Counted from the first letter of the stretch, positions 45,024 through 54,961 are shown. The stretch: 64,000 nt of DNA from Hyphomicrobiales bacterium (GCA_900473805.1 UCMS01000032.1:101319-165318); one strand, 5' to 3'. Made by a program: numbers and translations. The notes: generated from the sequence alone by a model not told the origin.

Positions 45024-45084
45024 TTGGGTCTACCTCTTTGGTGGTTTGGACCCGTCCGTGGGCCCGTCGAATTTGTTGGTCCGA

Positions 45085-45113
45085 ATATATGCTGCGATGC
45101 GAAATGATTGAAG
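45085..45113 (-). promoter_or_regulatory. RpoH-like promoter of the DUF1127 gene
   Basis: Read leftward, CTTCAA (45108-45113) is separated by 16 bases from CATATAT (45085-45091). This is close to the alphaproteobacterial heat-shock sigma pattern CTTGAA-N16-18-CATATA. It is placed 62 bases before the ATG. The match is good but by eye only. Confidence 0.45.
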
Positions 45114-45277
45114 ACATAATGCGGTAGGGCACCCATGCGCCAGACGCATACCAATCGATTTAACACTTTGTTAAGTGATGCTTTTTTGAGCGTTTGCATC
45201 CGTCAGGACAGCGGCGGCCAAACAGGCGCTGTTCGACATGGCGATCATTCTGGATGCTGAGCGAGGAGAGTCAGGGC

Positions 45278-45400
45278 AAAAAAATAACGCTCACCGGGGG
45301 AGGAGGTCCGGTGAGCGTCATTTTTACAGGCCAACGACTGGGAGGAGGAGTGTCGTCGGCCAATCGATCCCGCTTTGGGAGGAGGAGTAAGCGGGTCGAA
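45278..45400 (-). ncRNA. Cuckoo-type sRNA array: three hairpins with CCUCCUCCC loops
   Basis: On the minus strand three stems follow one another. The first is CCCGCTT/AAGCGGG (45369-45395). The second is GGCCGACGAC/GTCGTTGGCC (45329-45361). The third is ACGCTCACCGG/CCGGTGAGCGT (45287-45318). Each loop shows CCTCCTCCC, the anti-Shine-Dalgarno motif. The third stem is followed by TATTTTTTT, a good terminator. This is the layout of the CcsR/cuckoo RNAs of Rhodobacter and other alphaproteobacteria, which are linked to stress and to DUF1127 genes. The 5' end and promoter are not fixed. Processing into separate RNAs is likely but unproven. Confidence 0.82.
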
Positions 45401-45599
45401 GAAGAAGCGCCAGAAGTTCCGTCGCTCTGTTGATAATGAATATAAGCGAGGCATACGAGTTTGTGCAGTGCAATAATGGCATGAGAGGCATGCGGGTGGC
45501 GCATGGAAGAGGCTGGCTCCCGGAAATGGGCGGAGCGAAAGGCTTGTCTTTGCGCGCCCGCGATTGCAGATTGGCGCGAGGTTATGGGGGCGAGCAGGC

Positions 45600-46709
45600 A
45601 TGTATCGCGGCAGGTTAAAGAACGATCTGGAAAACTGGACAAAGCGCGGGTTGATCGATGCGCAGACAGCGCGGCTGCTGCTGGAAGACGTTGATTCCCG
45701 AGGCGGCCGGTTCAGCATGGGAACGGTCCTGTCGATGTTCGCGGCGGCTCTCATCGCAGCATCGCTCCTGATGCTGGTGGCGGCCAACTGGGAGGCGATC
45801 CCCCGAATCGTCAGGGTAGGCGGCATCTTTGCGCTGATCTGGATCTTCCACGGCGCGGCGTTCGCCGCCCGGTCATGGGGAGCCGACCGAATTGCTGCGG
45901 CATCGCTGGTGCTGGGGGCTGCGACCTTCGGCGGCGCGATTGCCCTGATCGGCCAACTCTATCACCTCTCGGGCGATACCTTCTCGGCCATGTTCCTCTG
46001 GTTCACGGTGACGGCGGTTTCAGCGGCACTTTTCCGGTCCGGCGCGTTGGCGGTTGTTGCAGGCACACTCTCTCTTGTTGCTTTCGGTGTCAGCTTCGAC
46101 AGCTTCGGCTGGGATGTGACAGGGCATGGCATCTGGACCTGGTGGCCACCCCTCGGTGCTATCGCGATCTTTGCGCTGGCGCATTGGACCGGTGCTTACC
46201 GTGCCAAGCATTTTGGCTACCTGTTGCTGCTGTTCTGGCTGTGGTGGGTTGCGATCATCGACAGGGACATTGCCTGGGCACTCTCGATCGCGCTGGTCGC
46301 CACGATTGTCTTCTTCGCCCTGACGATGCCGCGCTCGCCGCTGGCCGCTCTCCAGCGGCGGCTTGGAGCGTCCGCCGGTTTCTATGTTTTGCTTCTGGCC
46401 TTTTCGGCATTTGCCTTCGTTCAGGTGCAACTCCTGGACGCGATGGCGGTTGCCCTCCTCGGCGTGGTCATCCTAGGACTGGCGATCGCAGCCATTGCGC
46501 TTGAAGGCCGCGACAACGGGGCCGTGCGTTTCCTCGCCTATGCGGCCTTTGCCGCGGAGATCCTCTACCTGTCCTACGAAACCATCGACAGCATTCTCGG
46601 CACCTCCGCCTTCTTCCTTCTGTCGGGCCTGGTGGTGGCCGTTCTCGCTTTCCTCGTGGTCCGCCTCGAAAAACGATTCTCCCGTCGAACTGCCGAGGTG
46701 AGCCCATGA
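45600..46709 (+). CDS. DUF2157 multi-pass membrane protein
   Basis: The 369-residue protein starts with a soluble helix-rich part (MYRGRLKNDLENWTKRGLID). It continues with about ten hydrophobic segments, such as VLSMFAAALIAASLLMLVAA and LIGQLYHLSGDTFSAMFLWF. The first is followed by the DUF2157-typical NWEAIPRIVRVGGIF. The function is unknown. Its stop overlaps the start of the GDYXXLXY protein gene by 4 bases, and this pair is common together in bacteria. ATG 45600 has GAGCAGG upstream; earlier in-frame starts are unlikely. Confidence 0.88.
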   Translation: MYRGRLKNDLENWTKRGLIDAQTARLLLEDVDSRGGRFSMGTVLSMFAAALIAASLLMLVAANWEAIPRIVRVGGIFALIWIFHGAAFAARSWGADRIAAASLVLGAATFGGAIALIGQLYHLSGDTFSAMFLWFTVTAVSAALFRSGALAVVAGTLSLVAFGVSFDSFGWDVTGHGIWTWWPPLGAIAIFALAHWTGAYRAKHFGYLLLLFWLWWVAIIDRDIAWALSIALVATIVFFALTMPRSPLAALQRRLGASAGFYVLLLAFSAFAFVQVQLLDAMAVALLGVVILGLAIAAIALEGRDNGAVRFLAYAAFAAEILYLSYETIDSILGTSAFFLLSGLVVAVLAFLVVRLEKRFSRRTAEVSP

Positions 46710-47281
46710 TCGCCGCAAAACCCTTTGCCGCCGTCGCCCTTTTCGTCGCCCTGGCGCAGACCGCCATCCTCGGTTCGATGATCGAGGGCCGCGCCTCGAT
46801 CCTGCGTACAGGCACAGAGGTTCTCCTGAAAACGGCACCGGTCGATCCGCGCGACCTGTTGCGCGGCGATTATGTCATTCTATCCTATGACATTTCGAAC
46901 ATCCCGAACTCCGCGATCAAGGGCGAAAAGCCGCCGGCTGGTGCCTCTCTGCCGATCAATGTGCGGATCGCACGGGGTGCGGACGGCTTCTGGACTGTCA
47001 CCGAGGCCTCGTTCGAGCCTTTGGCGGCCCAGCCGGACAGTGTCGTCCTCAGGTCCCTGCCGGTGGAAATCTATGATTGGCAATGGACCGAAGGCGGTTC
47101 GTTCATGGTCTCCTACGGCATAGAAAGCTATTACGTTCCGGAGGGTGAGGGCCGACCGATCGAAGACGGGCGCAACGAGGGCCGAGTTTCTGTCGCCGCG
47201 CGTGTATCGGATACCGGTCAGGCACAGATTCGCTCCCTGATGCTCGACGGTCAGCCGCTCTACGAGGAACCGCTCTACTGA
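46706..47281 (+). CDS. GDYXXLXY-domain protein
   Basis: The 191-residue protein has one N-terminal membrane segment (AAVALFVALAQTAILGSMI) and the signature RGDYVILSYDIS near residue 53. The remainder should face the periplasm, with beta-rich sequence such as YVPEGEGRPIEDGRNEGRVS. The function is unknown, but it is nearly always found with a DUF2157 membrane partner, as here. The two likely act as one membrane unit. Confidence 0.88.
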   Translation: MIAAKPFAAVALFVALAQTAILGSMIEGRASILRTGTEVLLKTAPVDPRDLLRGDYVILSYDISNIPNSAIKGEKPPAGASLPINVRIARGADGFWTVTEASFEPLAAQPDSVVLRSLPVEIYDWQWTEGGSFMVSYGIESYYVPEGEGRPIEDGRNEGRVSVAARVSDTGQAQIRSLMLDGQPLYEEPLY

Positions 47282-47351
47282 GCAGGTCATGCGAGGCCTG
47301 CAATGCCTGTGGAGCCGGGTCTGCCGGCTTCGCGACCCTGTCATTTTTCCT

Positions 47352-47379
47352 TTGCGTGGGCAAAAACGGGTGTTATAGA
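47352..47379 (+). promoter_or_regulatory. Putative promoter of tRNA-Leu
   Basis: TTGCGT (47352-47357) and TATAGA (47374-47379) are spaced by 16 bases. They lie about 50 bases before the tRNA, fitting a housekeeping promoter. Confidence 0.4.
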
Positions 47380-47429
47380 GACGCGCGCTCCGGAGGGGCC
47401 ATGCGCGAACGCAGCATGCGCTTTTGGAC

Positions 47430-47514
<85 letters not shown>

Positions 47515-47695
47515 GCTAGGCCGCGCGGGATGGATAAGAGACGCAATTGATTGTGGCTCTGACCATCCGGCGCCGTTTTGCTTGGCAGAATGTTTGATTG
47601 CGACGCAGCCACGTCCGGGAAAATGAATTCCGGCGTCGTGCTCAGTGAAACCACCGGCTGCCCGAGCACGGCCGCCACGACATGAAGGTAAGAAC

Positions 47696-49171
47696 ATGCA
47701 GGTTATCGAAACGCTCGCTGAAGGGCTGAAGCGCGAAATCAAGGTCGTGATCCCGGCCAAGGACATGGAACAGCAGATGAACGAGCGTCTGGCTGACGTG
47801 AAGGACAAGGTCCGGATCAACGGCTTCCGCCCGGGCAAGGTGCCGGTTTCCCACGTGAAGAAGATGTACGGCAAGTCGATCATGGCTGAACTCGTCAACG
47901 AGATCATCCGCGATCGCCCGAGCGCGATCCTGTCGGAGCGCGGCGAAAAGTCGGCGACCCAGCCGGAAATCGCCATGACCGAGGACGAAGCCGAAGCCGA
48001 AAAGATCCTGAGCGCCCAGGCCGATCTCGAATTCACGCTGTCCTACGAAATCATCCCGGCCATCGAACTGAAGCCGGTTGACGGTATCAAGGTCACCCGC
48101 GAAGTGGTCGAAGTCTCGGAAGACGAGATCAACGAGCAGATCCTCAAGATCGCCGAAAGCGCCCGCACGTTTGAGACCAAGAAGGGCAAGGCCGCTGACG
48201 GCGACCGCGTCACCATGGACTACCTCGGCAAGGTCGACGGCGTTGCCTTCGACGGCGGCAAGGACGAAGATGCAGAACTCGTCATCGGCTCGAACCGCTT
48301 CATCCCCGGCTTCGAAGATCAGCTGGTTGGCCTGAAGGCCGGTGACGAAAAGGTCATCACCGTGACCTTCCCGGCCGACTACCCGGCTGCCAACCTCGCT
48401 GGCAAGGAAGCCACCTTCGACATCACCGTCAAGGAAGTGGCAGCTCCGGCCAAGACCGAAATCAACGACGATCTGGCCACCAAGCTCGGCGTCGAATCGG
48501 TCGAGAAGCTCAAGGAAATCGTTCGCGGCCAGATTGAAAGCCAGTACGGCAACGTCACCCGCCAGAAGGTCAAGCGTCAGATCCTCGACCAGCTCGACGC
48601 GATCTACAAGTTCGAGGCTCCTTCGAAGCTGATCGATGCCGAGTTCGAAAACATCTGGCGCCAGATCAACACCGATCTCGCCCAGTCCGGCAAGACCTTT
48701 GCTGACGAAGACACGACGGAAGAAGCAGCTCGCGAAGAATACCGCACGCTCGCCGAGCGCCGCGTTCGCCTCGGCCTGGTTCTCTCCGAAATCGGCGAAA
48801 AGGCCGGCATCGAAGTGACCGACGAGGAAATGCAGCGTTCGCTCTTCGCCCAGCTGCAGCAGTTCCCGGGCCAGGAAAAGGAAATCCTGGAATTCTTCCG
48901 CAAGACCCCGGGTGCCGCCGCTTCGCTGCGCGCCCCGATCTTCGAAGAAAAGGTCATCGACAAGCTGCTGGCTGACGTCACCGTCACCGACAAGACCGTG
49001 ACCAAGGAAGAGCTGCTGGCCGAAGACGCCGAAGAAGGCGACAAGCCGAAGAAGGCCGCTTCCAAGAAGAAGGCCGCTGCCAAGGCTGACGACGCTGCCG
49101 AAGGCGAAGAAGCCGCTCCGAAGAAGAAGGCTGCTCCGAAGAAGAAGGCCGCCGAAGGCGACGCCGAGTAA
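47696..49171 (+). CDS. tig: Trigger factor
   Basis: The 491-residue ribosome-associated chaperone has the N-terminal ribosome-binding part with [20 protein letters not shown], a central FKBP domain ([40 protein letters not shown]) and a helical C-terminal domain. The tail from about residue 450 is a Lys/Ala/Glu repeat ([26 protein letters not shown]), common in rhizobial trigger factors and likely disordered. ATG 47696 has GAAGG upstream; the frame from 47645 is not supported. It ends at a terminator. Confidence 0.95.
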   Translation: MQVIETLAEGLKREIKVVIPAKDMEQQMNERLADVKDKVRINGFRPGKVPVSHVKKMYGKSIMAELVNEIIRDRPSAILSERGEKSATQPEIAMTEDEAEAEKILSAQADLEFTLSYEIIPAIELKPVDGIKVTREVVEVSEDEINEQILKIAESARTFETKKGKAADGDRVTMDYLGKVDGVAFDGGKDEDAELVIGSNRFIPGFEDQLVGLKAGDEKVITVTFPADYPAANLAGKEATFDITVKEVAAPAKTEINDDLATKLGVESVEKLKEIVRGQIESQYGNVTRQKVKRQILDQLDAIYKFEAPSKLIDAEFENIWRQINTDLAQSGKTFADEDTTEEAAREEYRTLAERRVRLGLVLSEIGEKAGIEVTDEEMQRSLFAQLQQFPGQEKEILEFFRKTPGAAASLRAPIFEEKVIDKLLADVTVTDKTVTKEELLAEDAEEGDKPKKAASKKKAAAKADDAAEGEEAAPKKKAAPKKKAAEGDAE

Positions 49172-49196
49172 TCTTCACGCTTTGATGAAGTTCGGA

Positions 49197-49223
49197 AAAG
49201 CCGTCCCTTGTGGGCGGCTTTTT
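49197..49223 (+). terminator. Intrinsic terminator after tig
   Basis: AAAGCCGTCCC pairs with GGGCGGCTTT with one mismatch across a short loop and ends in TTTTT, about 25 bases after the tig stop. Confidence 0.85.
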
Positions 49224-49280
49224 CGCGTTTGGCGATAGGCAGCGCAAACTCTGTCGTTTCTCGGGGAAGGATGATGTCTA

Positions 49281-50030
49281 ATGCAGATCCAGCTCATTCG
49301 AAGTGCGACCCTCATCGTCGAGCTGGCCGATACACGCCTGCTGATCGATCCTTGGTTGGCCGAGAAGGGACAGGGCCGCAGCTATTCCGGCCGCGCGCAA
49401 TCGCCCTTGGTTGGGCTGCCACTGCCTGTCGAGGACATCCTCGAGGGTGTCGACGCGGTATTGGTCTCCCACCTGCATTCCGACCATTTCGACGAGGTGG
49501 CACAGCGGGTGATCCCGAGGGGTATGCCGGTTGTCTGCCATGGTCGCGATGCGGAGGCGATCCGGGCCATGGGCTTCGAGCAGGTGCTGGAGGTGGTCGA
49601 GGGGATTAACGTCGGGCAAGTTCATGTCCGCACGACATACGGTCAGCACGGTCCACCCGAGGTCCTTGGTGACATGGGCGAGGTGAGCGGGTTCCTGCTC
49701 TCAGCCATCAATGAACCGCTGCTCTACTGGGCCGGCGACACGATCCTCTGTCCAGCGGTCGAGGCTGTGCTCAAACGTGAGAGTCCGGCCGTGGTCGTGG
49801 TGCATGGCTGCGGTGCGCTGTGGAATGGCAAGGGCCCACTGGTGATGGATGGAGATATGGTGCTCGAAACAGCGCGAGTCGCGGCTGGGGCAGTCGTTGT
49901 CGTGACCCATCTCGACGCAGTCGACCATGCAACCGTATCGCGTGGCGATATCAGGCGCCTGACTGCGGCCGGCGCGCGAGGGGCCGACCGTCTGGTCATT
50001 CCCGAAGACGGCGAGATGCTGACGTTCTGA
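49281..50030 (+). CDS. MBL-fold metal-dependent hydrolase (UlaG/YtkL-like)
   Basis: The 249-residue protein has the metal motif SHLHSDHFDEV near residues 62-72, an upstream DPWL segment, WAGDTILCP and VVVVTHLDAVDHATV. This is the metallo-beta-lactamase fold of the broad YtkL/UlaG family. The substrate is unknown. GGAAGGA precedes the ATG. It is convergent with the LLM oxidoreductase gene, and only 20 bases separate the stops with no obvious terminator. Confidence 0.85.
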   Translation: MQIQLIRSATLIVELADTRLLIDPWLAEKGQGRSYSGRAQSPLVGLPLPVEDILEGVDAVLVSHLHSDHFDEVAQRVIPRGMPVVCHGRDAEAIRAMGFEQVLEVVEGINVGQVHVRTTYGQHGPPEVLGDMGEVSGFLLSAINEPLLYWAGDTILCPAVEAVLKRESPAVVVVHGCGALWNGKGPLVMDGDMVLETARVAAGAVVVVTHLDAVDHATVSRGDIRRLTAAGARGADRLVIPEDGEMLTF

Positions 50031-50050
50031 CCTCGCCGCCGCGCTAGTCC

Positions 50051-51076
50051 TCAGCGCCAGCCGAGACCAGGTGCCACTTGGGTCAGGATCGCTTCGATCA
50101 CATGCGCGTTGTAGGCAACGCCGAGCTGGTTCGGCACGGTGAGCAGCAGCGTGTCGGCTTCGGCGATCGCCTCATCGCGCTTCAGCTCGTCGATCAGCCG
50201 GTCAGGCTCTGCAGCATAGGACCGTCCAAAGATGGCGCGCGTGTTCTCGTCGATGAACCCGATCGAATCCTTGTCCTTGCTCTGGCCGAAATAGGCCCGG
50301 TCCATGTCGTTGACGATGGCAAAGATCGAGCGACTGACCGAGACACGCGGTGTCCGGCTGTGGCCGGCTTCCTTCCAGGCCTCCCGATAGGCGCGGATCT
50401 GCTTGGCCTGCTGAACATGGAAGGGCTCGCCCGTTTCATCGTCCTTCAGCGTCGAACTCTGCAGGTTCATGCCCTGCTGTGCGGCCCAGATAGCGGTGGC
50501 GTTCGAGCCGGATCCCCACCAGATGCGTTCGCGCAGGCCTTCCGAATGCGGCTCCAGCCGCAACAGGCCGGGCGGGTTCGGGAACATCGGACGCGGATTC
50601 GGCTGGGCGAAACCCTCGCCCTTTAGCACGTCGAGGAACACCTCGGCATGGCGGCGCCCCATGTCTGCATCGCTCTGGCCTTCTTCTGGCTGATAGCCGA
50701 AGTAGCGCCAGCCTTCGATCACCTGCTCCGGAGAGCCGCGGGAGATGCCCAGCTGTAGCCGGCCGCGGGAGATGAGGTCGGCAGCTCCGGCATCTTCAGC
50801 CATGTAGAGTGGGTTTTCGTAGCGCATGTCGATGACGCCGGTTCCGATCTCGATCTTCGAGGTCCGGGCGCCGACGGCAGCCAGCAGCGGGAAGGGTGAA
50901 GCAAGCTGACGGGCGAAGTGATGGACACGGAAATAGGCGCCGTCAGCGCCGAGTTCTTCGGCAGCGACTGCGAGGTCGATCGACTGGAGAAGCGTGTCCT
51001 GCGCCGAACGTGTGCCAGACTGAGGAGAGGGCGACCAATGGCCGAAGGAGAGAAAGCCGATTTTTTTCATCATCAT
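50051..51076 (-). CDS. LLM-class flavin-dependent oxidoreductase
   Basis: The protein of about 341 residues begins MMMKKIGFLSFGHWSPSPQS. It has the luciferase-like pattern DGAYFRVHHFARQLASPFPL, GRLQLGISRGSPEQV and GSGSNATAIWAAQQGM. It should use FMNH2 or F420-like cofactors to oxidise an unknown substrate. The start lies among three tandem ATG codons (51068-51076); AGG is a few bases upstream. A longer frame from 51130 lacks family support. Confidence 0.85.
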   Translation of the reverse strand: MMMKKIGFLSFGHWSPSPQSGTRSAQDTLLQSIDLAVAAEELGADGAYFRVHHFARQLASPFPLLAAVGARTSKIEIGTGVIDMRYENPLYMAEDAGAADLISRGRLQLGISRGSPEQVIEGWRYFGYQPEEGQSDADMGRRHAEVFLDVLKGEGFAQPNPRPMFPNPPGLLRLEPHSEGLRERIWWGSGSNATAIWAAQQGMNLQSSTLKDDETGEPFHVQQAKQIRAYREAWKEAGHSRTPRVSVSRSIFAIVNDMDRAYFGQSKDKDSIGFIDENTRAIFGRSYAAEPDRLIDELKRDEAIAEADTLLLTVPNQLGVAYNAHVIEAILTQVAPGLGWR

Positions 51077-51187
51077 GCACCTGCGTAATGGAAGTTGCAC
51101 TCTAGATGGCATCGACGCGTGCCACACCATAGACCAGAGCCGGTGACAGACTGTTTCCGTGGCAAAGACAGGCCTCGTTCGGCCCGA

Positions 51188-52393
51188 TCAGAAAGGGCGC
51201 TTTGCCCGCCGTTCCACCGAGAGCAGACCCGCCACCCCTGATAGCGTCAGGACAAGGCCGAGCCACGCCGATTCCGAGTATCCGAGGAAATGCGAACCGA
51301 GGGCGAAGGCACCAGCGTTGAGCCCGTTCCCGAGAAACGAGTTGATCGGCAGGAAAGCGGTGCCGAGACCGGGGCGTCCCGGAAAGAGGTCCTGGAAATA
51401 ATTGAGCGGCAAAGCGAGAAGGGCGGCGGCAAACGCTGCCCCTGGCAACGCCAGCGCATAGATGTGCCAGGGCGCCGAAGCAAAACTCAGAGCGAACATA
51501 TATGCGCCGTAGCCAAGCGCGGCCGCCACGATAATGCCGATGATACTATGCCGTTTGAGCAAATGCGCCCACATCAGCATGAACGGGATTTCCGTGAGCG
51601 CTGTCATGCCTGCGATCAGGCCGACATCCGCGGTCTTTCCGCCCAATTGCAGGGTGAGGATCAGTGGCCAGATCGTGCCACTCAAGCGCAGTGTCGAGGT
51701 GATCGCGGCAATCGAGACCATGCGGACCAGCATGGTGGGTGCGGTGAGTTCCTTAAGCGCGGCGCCGAAGCCGGGGCCGGATACCTTGCCCGGCGCCCGT
51801 GCGGGCGGTGACTTGAGGATCAGCGTCGCGCAAATCAGGATGAACAGGCAAAAGAGCGCGGCGATCCCCCAGGCACCGATCATGCTTCCGGAGCCACCGA
51901 GCGCCAAGCCAAGTCCCGCCGGCGTCAGTACCCAGGCGGCGGACACGACAGCGCGCAAGGTGGCATTGATGGAGGCGGCTTCCGCCGGCGCGATCTCGCC
52001 CGTCTCCAGCCGCGCGCTGGCGAACAGCAGAGAGCTGGTGGCATAGAAAAACGGCACCACGAGCGAGGTTGCGCCCAGGAAGACCGGAACGGAGGGAAAA
52101 AGGTAGATCGACCCATAACCGATGACGCCCAGTGCCGACATGGCGATCAGCATGTGGCGTCGGTCGCCCAGCATGTCGGACAGGATGCCCAGCGACACGC
52201 TGATAGTGACGGCTGAAACCGACGAGACGAGCATCAGAAGTGAATAGGCCTGGTCGCTCATGCCGAGCGTTCCGATGGCCGTCACCGAGAGATAGGGGAT
52301 GGTGGCGCCGAATGCCGAGCCCTGGGCGAAGATCATCAGCGACAAGACGAGCAATTGCGGGCGGCCGGCAATCTGGCCGAAGGATGAAAACAT
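51188..52393 (-). CDS. MFS sugar-efflux-type transporter
   Basis: The 401-residue protein has about twelve hydrophobic segments. The MFS loop pattern GILSDMLGDRRHMLIAMSAL lies between TM2 and TM3. It resembles sugar-efflux transporters of the SET type, with GSAFGATIPYLSVTAIGTLG at the N-terminus. The substrate cannot be stated. A short inverted repeat (52433-52458) lies upstream, and sthA is further upstream on the same strand. Confidence 0.82.
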   Translation of the reverse strand: MFSSFGQIAGRPQLLVLSLMIFAQGSAFGATIPYLSVTAIGTLGMSDQAYSLLMLVSSVSAVTISVSLGILSDMLGDRRHMLIAMSALGVIGYGSIYLFPSVPVFLGATSLVVPFFYATSSLLFASARLETGEIAPAEAASINATLRAVVSAAWVLTPAGLGLALGGSGSMIGAWGIAALFCLFILICATLILKSPPARAPGKVSGPGFGAALKELTAPTMLVRMVSIAAITSTLRLSGTIWPLILTLQLGGKTADVGLIAGMTALTEIPFMLMWAHLLKRHSIIGIIVAAALGYGAYMFALSFASAPWHIYALALPGAAFAAALLALPLNYFQDLFPGRPGLGTAFLPINSFLGNGLNAGAFALGSHFLGYSESAWLGLVLTLSGVAGLLSVERRAKRPF

Positions 52394-52432
52394 GAAAAGA
52401 TCTCAGCGGCAGCCGCAGCGGGGAGAGCCGCC

Positions 52433-52458
52433 GGTGGCGGAGTGGAAACACCGCCACC
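52433..52458. repeat. Inverted repeat between sthA and the MFS gene
   Basis: GGTGGCGG (52433-52440) is repeated inverted as CCGCCACC (52451-52458) across 10 bases. It may be a weak terminator for sthA or an operator for the MFS gene. There is no T-run on either side. Confidence 0.4.
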
Positions 52459-52524
52459 TTTGCATGAGTCGTCGCTCGCGTCAGCTTCAATGGGAGGTGA
52501 GGTGCACCTTTGCTCGCCAGCGGG

Positions 52525-53949
52525 TCATTCGGCCGCTTTGCGCTCGATCTTCTCCACCTTCAGTTCGCCCATGCGGTTCCAGGCGTCGAGCCCTGCAATC
52601 TTGTAGGCTTCCGCGAGCGTCGGGTAATTGAAGGTGTTCTCAACGAAATACTCGACCGTGCCTTTGAGATTGAGTACGGCCTGGCCGATATGGACGAGTT
52701 CGGTCGCGCCTTCTCCGACGATATGGACGCCGAGCAGCCGACGCGTCTTGTGCGAGAAGATCATCTTCAGCATGCCACTGTCGAGGCCCATGATGTGGCC
52801 GCGCGACGTCTCGCGGAAATGCGCTATCCCCGTTTCATAGGGAATCCCGCGCTGGATAACTTCCTCTTCCGTCAGGCCGCAGGTGGAGATTTCCGGAACG
52901 GCATAGATTCCATAGGGGAAGAACTGCGGCGGATCATGCGCGGGCGCGCCGACCGCATGGCGGGCAGCGATTCGGCCCTGTTCCATCGACGTCGAGGCGA
53001 GCGACGGGAAACCGACAACGTCGCCAGCCGCATATATGTTAGGCAGTGAAGTCTGGAAAGTCTCCGGATTGACCTTGAGGCGGCCGCGATTGTCGGCTTC
53101 GAGGCCGATCGCCGACAGATTGAGCGTGTCGATGGCGCCGACGCGGCCGGCGGCGTAAAGCACCATTTCAGCCATCAGAACGCGGCCATTTTTCAGGGTG
53201 ACGCGACACTTGCCATCGATCTTTTCGACAGTTTCCACCGTCTGGCCGAAGATCAGCTTCATATTCCGGTCACGCAGCTGATAGGTGAAGTCTTCGACGA
53301 TTTCCTTGTCGATGAAGTCGAGCATCGTGTCGCGCGGCTCGACCACGGTGACGGCCGTGTCGAGTGCCGAGAAGATGGTTGCATATTCGATGCCGATGAC
53401 GCCGGCGCCGATGACGATCATCGAGCGCGGCAACTCCTTGATCTCCAGGATTTCATCGCTGTCGAGCACGCTCACGCCGTCGAAGGGAATGTGCGTCGGA
53501 CGGAACGGTCGCGTGCCAACCGCCAGCAGCACAGTGTCTGCCTTGACGTGCAGAACTTCGCCGTCGTCCTTGGTCACCTCGATCGTGTGCAGATCGAGAA
53601 AGCGTGCGGTCCCTCGCATTTGCGAAACGCGGTTGCGGGAAAACTGGTGCTCCAGCACCTCGACCTCGTGATCAAGGGTGATCAGCAGACGGCGACGGAG
53701 GTCTTCCGCCTTGATTTCCTGTTTGACGCGGTAGCTGCGACCATAAAAGCCGCGCTCACGCCAGCCGGTCAGGTTGAGAGCCGTTTCGCGCAGCGTCTTG
53801 GAAGGGATGGTTCCGGTGTGCACGGACACGCCGCCCACACGCGTCCCCTTTTCGATTACGAGCACCTTCTTTTCCAGCTTGGCCGCCTGGATCGCCGCGC
53901 GGCGTCCGGCCGGTCCGCTGCCAATCACGACGAGGTCATACTGGTTCAT
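52525..53949 (-). CDS. sthA: Soluble NAD(P)+ transhydrogenase SthA
   Basis: The 474-residue flavoprotein has the FAD motif YDLVVIGSGPAGRRAAIQAA, the NAD-binding SMIVIGAGVIGIEYATIFSA, and the C-terminal dimer domain with PEISTCGLTEEEVIQRGIPY. It lacks the redox CxxxxC pair of dihydrolipoamide dehydrogenase; instead it reads GGVSVHTGTIPSKTLRE, as SthA does. It balances NADH and NADPH in the cytoplasm. ATG 53949 has AGAGG upstream. Confidence 0.93.
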   Translation of the reverse strand: MNQYDLVVIGSGPAGRRAAIQAAKLEKKVLVIEKGTRVGGVSVHTGTIPSKTLRETALNLTGWRERGFYGRSYRVKQEIKAEDLRRRLLITLDHEVEVLEHQFSRNRVSQMRGTARFLDLHTIEVTKDDGEVLHVKADTVLLAVGTRPFRPTHIPFDGVSVLDSDEILEIKELPRSMIVIGAGVIGIEYATIFSALDTAVTVVEPRDTMLDFIDKEIVEDFTYQLRDRNMKLIFGQTVETVEKIDGKCRVTLKNGRVLMAEMVLYAAGRVGAIDTLNLSAIGLEADNRGRLKVNPETFQTSLPNIYAAGDVVGFPSLASTSMEQGRIAARHAVGAPAHDPPQFFPYGIYAVPEISTCGLTEEEVIQRGIPYETGIAHFRETSRGHIMGLDSGMLKMIFSHKTRRLLGVHIVGEGATELVHIGQAVLNLKGTVEYFVENTFNYPTLAEAYKIAGLDAWNRMGELKVEKIERKAAE

Positions 53950-54094
53950 GGGGCGCCTCTGATTCGTCAAAATTCATGCTGCGGTGCAATGTCACGCACT
54001 AAACATAGCAGGGCAATCTAACTGTTTCATTATCATGCGATGAGATTGGCGACGGTCTTGGTCCGGCAACGGCAGTTTCGAGGCCGCAATGCGG

Positions 54095-54961
54095 CTAAAT
54101 CAGCCGCAGACCTCGCAAGCTGGCATGCCCGTCCTTACCGATGATGATGTGATCGTGAACGGTGATTCCAAGCGGCTTGGCCGTGTCGACGATGGTTCTC
54201 GTCATGTCGATATCGGCCCGGGACGGTGTCGGATCGCCACTTGGATGATTATGGACGAGAATGATGGCGGTGGCCGACAGCTCGAGCGCCCGCTTCACCA
54301 CCTCGCGCGGATAGACCGGAGTGTGGTCGATCGTTCCCCGTCCTTGGATCTCGTCCGCAATCAGGACATTGCGCTTATCGAGGAAGAGAATGCGGAACTG
54401 CTCGGTAGCTTCATAGGCCATGGCGGCATGACAATAATCGATCACCGAGGACCAGGAGGAAAGTACGTGTTTTTCGCGCAGTTCGCTCTTCAACATGCGC
54501 TGGGCGACATGGGCGATCAGTTTCAGGTCGAGCGCCACGGTCTCGCCCACACCCTTCACCTCCTGCAACAAGGCGGGCTGTGCGCCCAGCACACCCGCCA
54601 AAGTCTGGAAGCGGGCGATCAGGGCCTTGGCGATCGGCTTCGTGTCCCGTCGAGGGATCAAGCGGAATAGCAGGAGTTCCAGGATCTCATAGTCGGCAAG
54701 CGCAGTCTCTCCGCCGTCACGGAAACGGTTACGAAGGCGTTCCCTGTGTCCGAGGTAGTGTGCTTCCGGTTGCATCGTCGCGCGGGTGGAGGTGGCCTTC
54801 GCCAGATTTTTCCCGCGCGTCGGTTGTTCTGCAAAAAAGCTGCGTTCGTCGAAGGAGCCGTCCGGGAGAACTTCGTCCGGTCCAAAGAGATCACCGGGAT
54901 TTTGCATCACAGCACCCTCGCCAGGCGAAGGTTCGTCTGAGAACGGAAGCTTGCGCGTCAT
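54095..54961 (-). CDS. radC: RadC/UPF0758 family protein (JAB1/MPN domain)
   Basis: The protein of up to 288 residues has an N-terminal helix-hairpin-helix-like part ([36 protein letters not shown]). A C-terminal MPN domain holds the metal motif [20 protein letters not shown]. The role of RadC is unsettled; older links to recombination repair are doubted. Start is open: ATG 54961, or ATG 54907 (MQNPGDLFG), which has a better-spaced GAGGG. It lies 117 bases after map. Confidence 0.88.
   Translation of the reverse strand: MTRKLPFSDEPSPGEGAVMQNPGDLFGPDEVLPDGSFDERSFFAEQPTRGKNLAKATSTRATMQPEAHYLGHRERLRNRFRDGGETALADYEILELLLFRLIPRRDTKPIAKALIARFQTLAGVLGAQPALLQEVKGVGETVALDLKLIAHVAQRMLKSELREKHVLSSWSSVIDYCHAAMAYEATEQFRILFLDKRNVLIADEIQGRGTIDHTPVYPREVVKRALELSATAIILVHNHPSGDPTPSRADIDMTRTIVDTAKPLGITVHDHIIIGKDGHASLRGLRLI

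Noticed and set aside
45287..45327. The plus-strand reading of the hairpins as SD-rich loops or a terminator before the DUF2157 gene
   Set aside because: All three loops make sense as CCUCCUCCC only on the minus strand, and the long T-run follows the last stem only on that strand.
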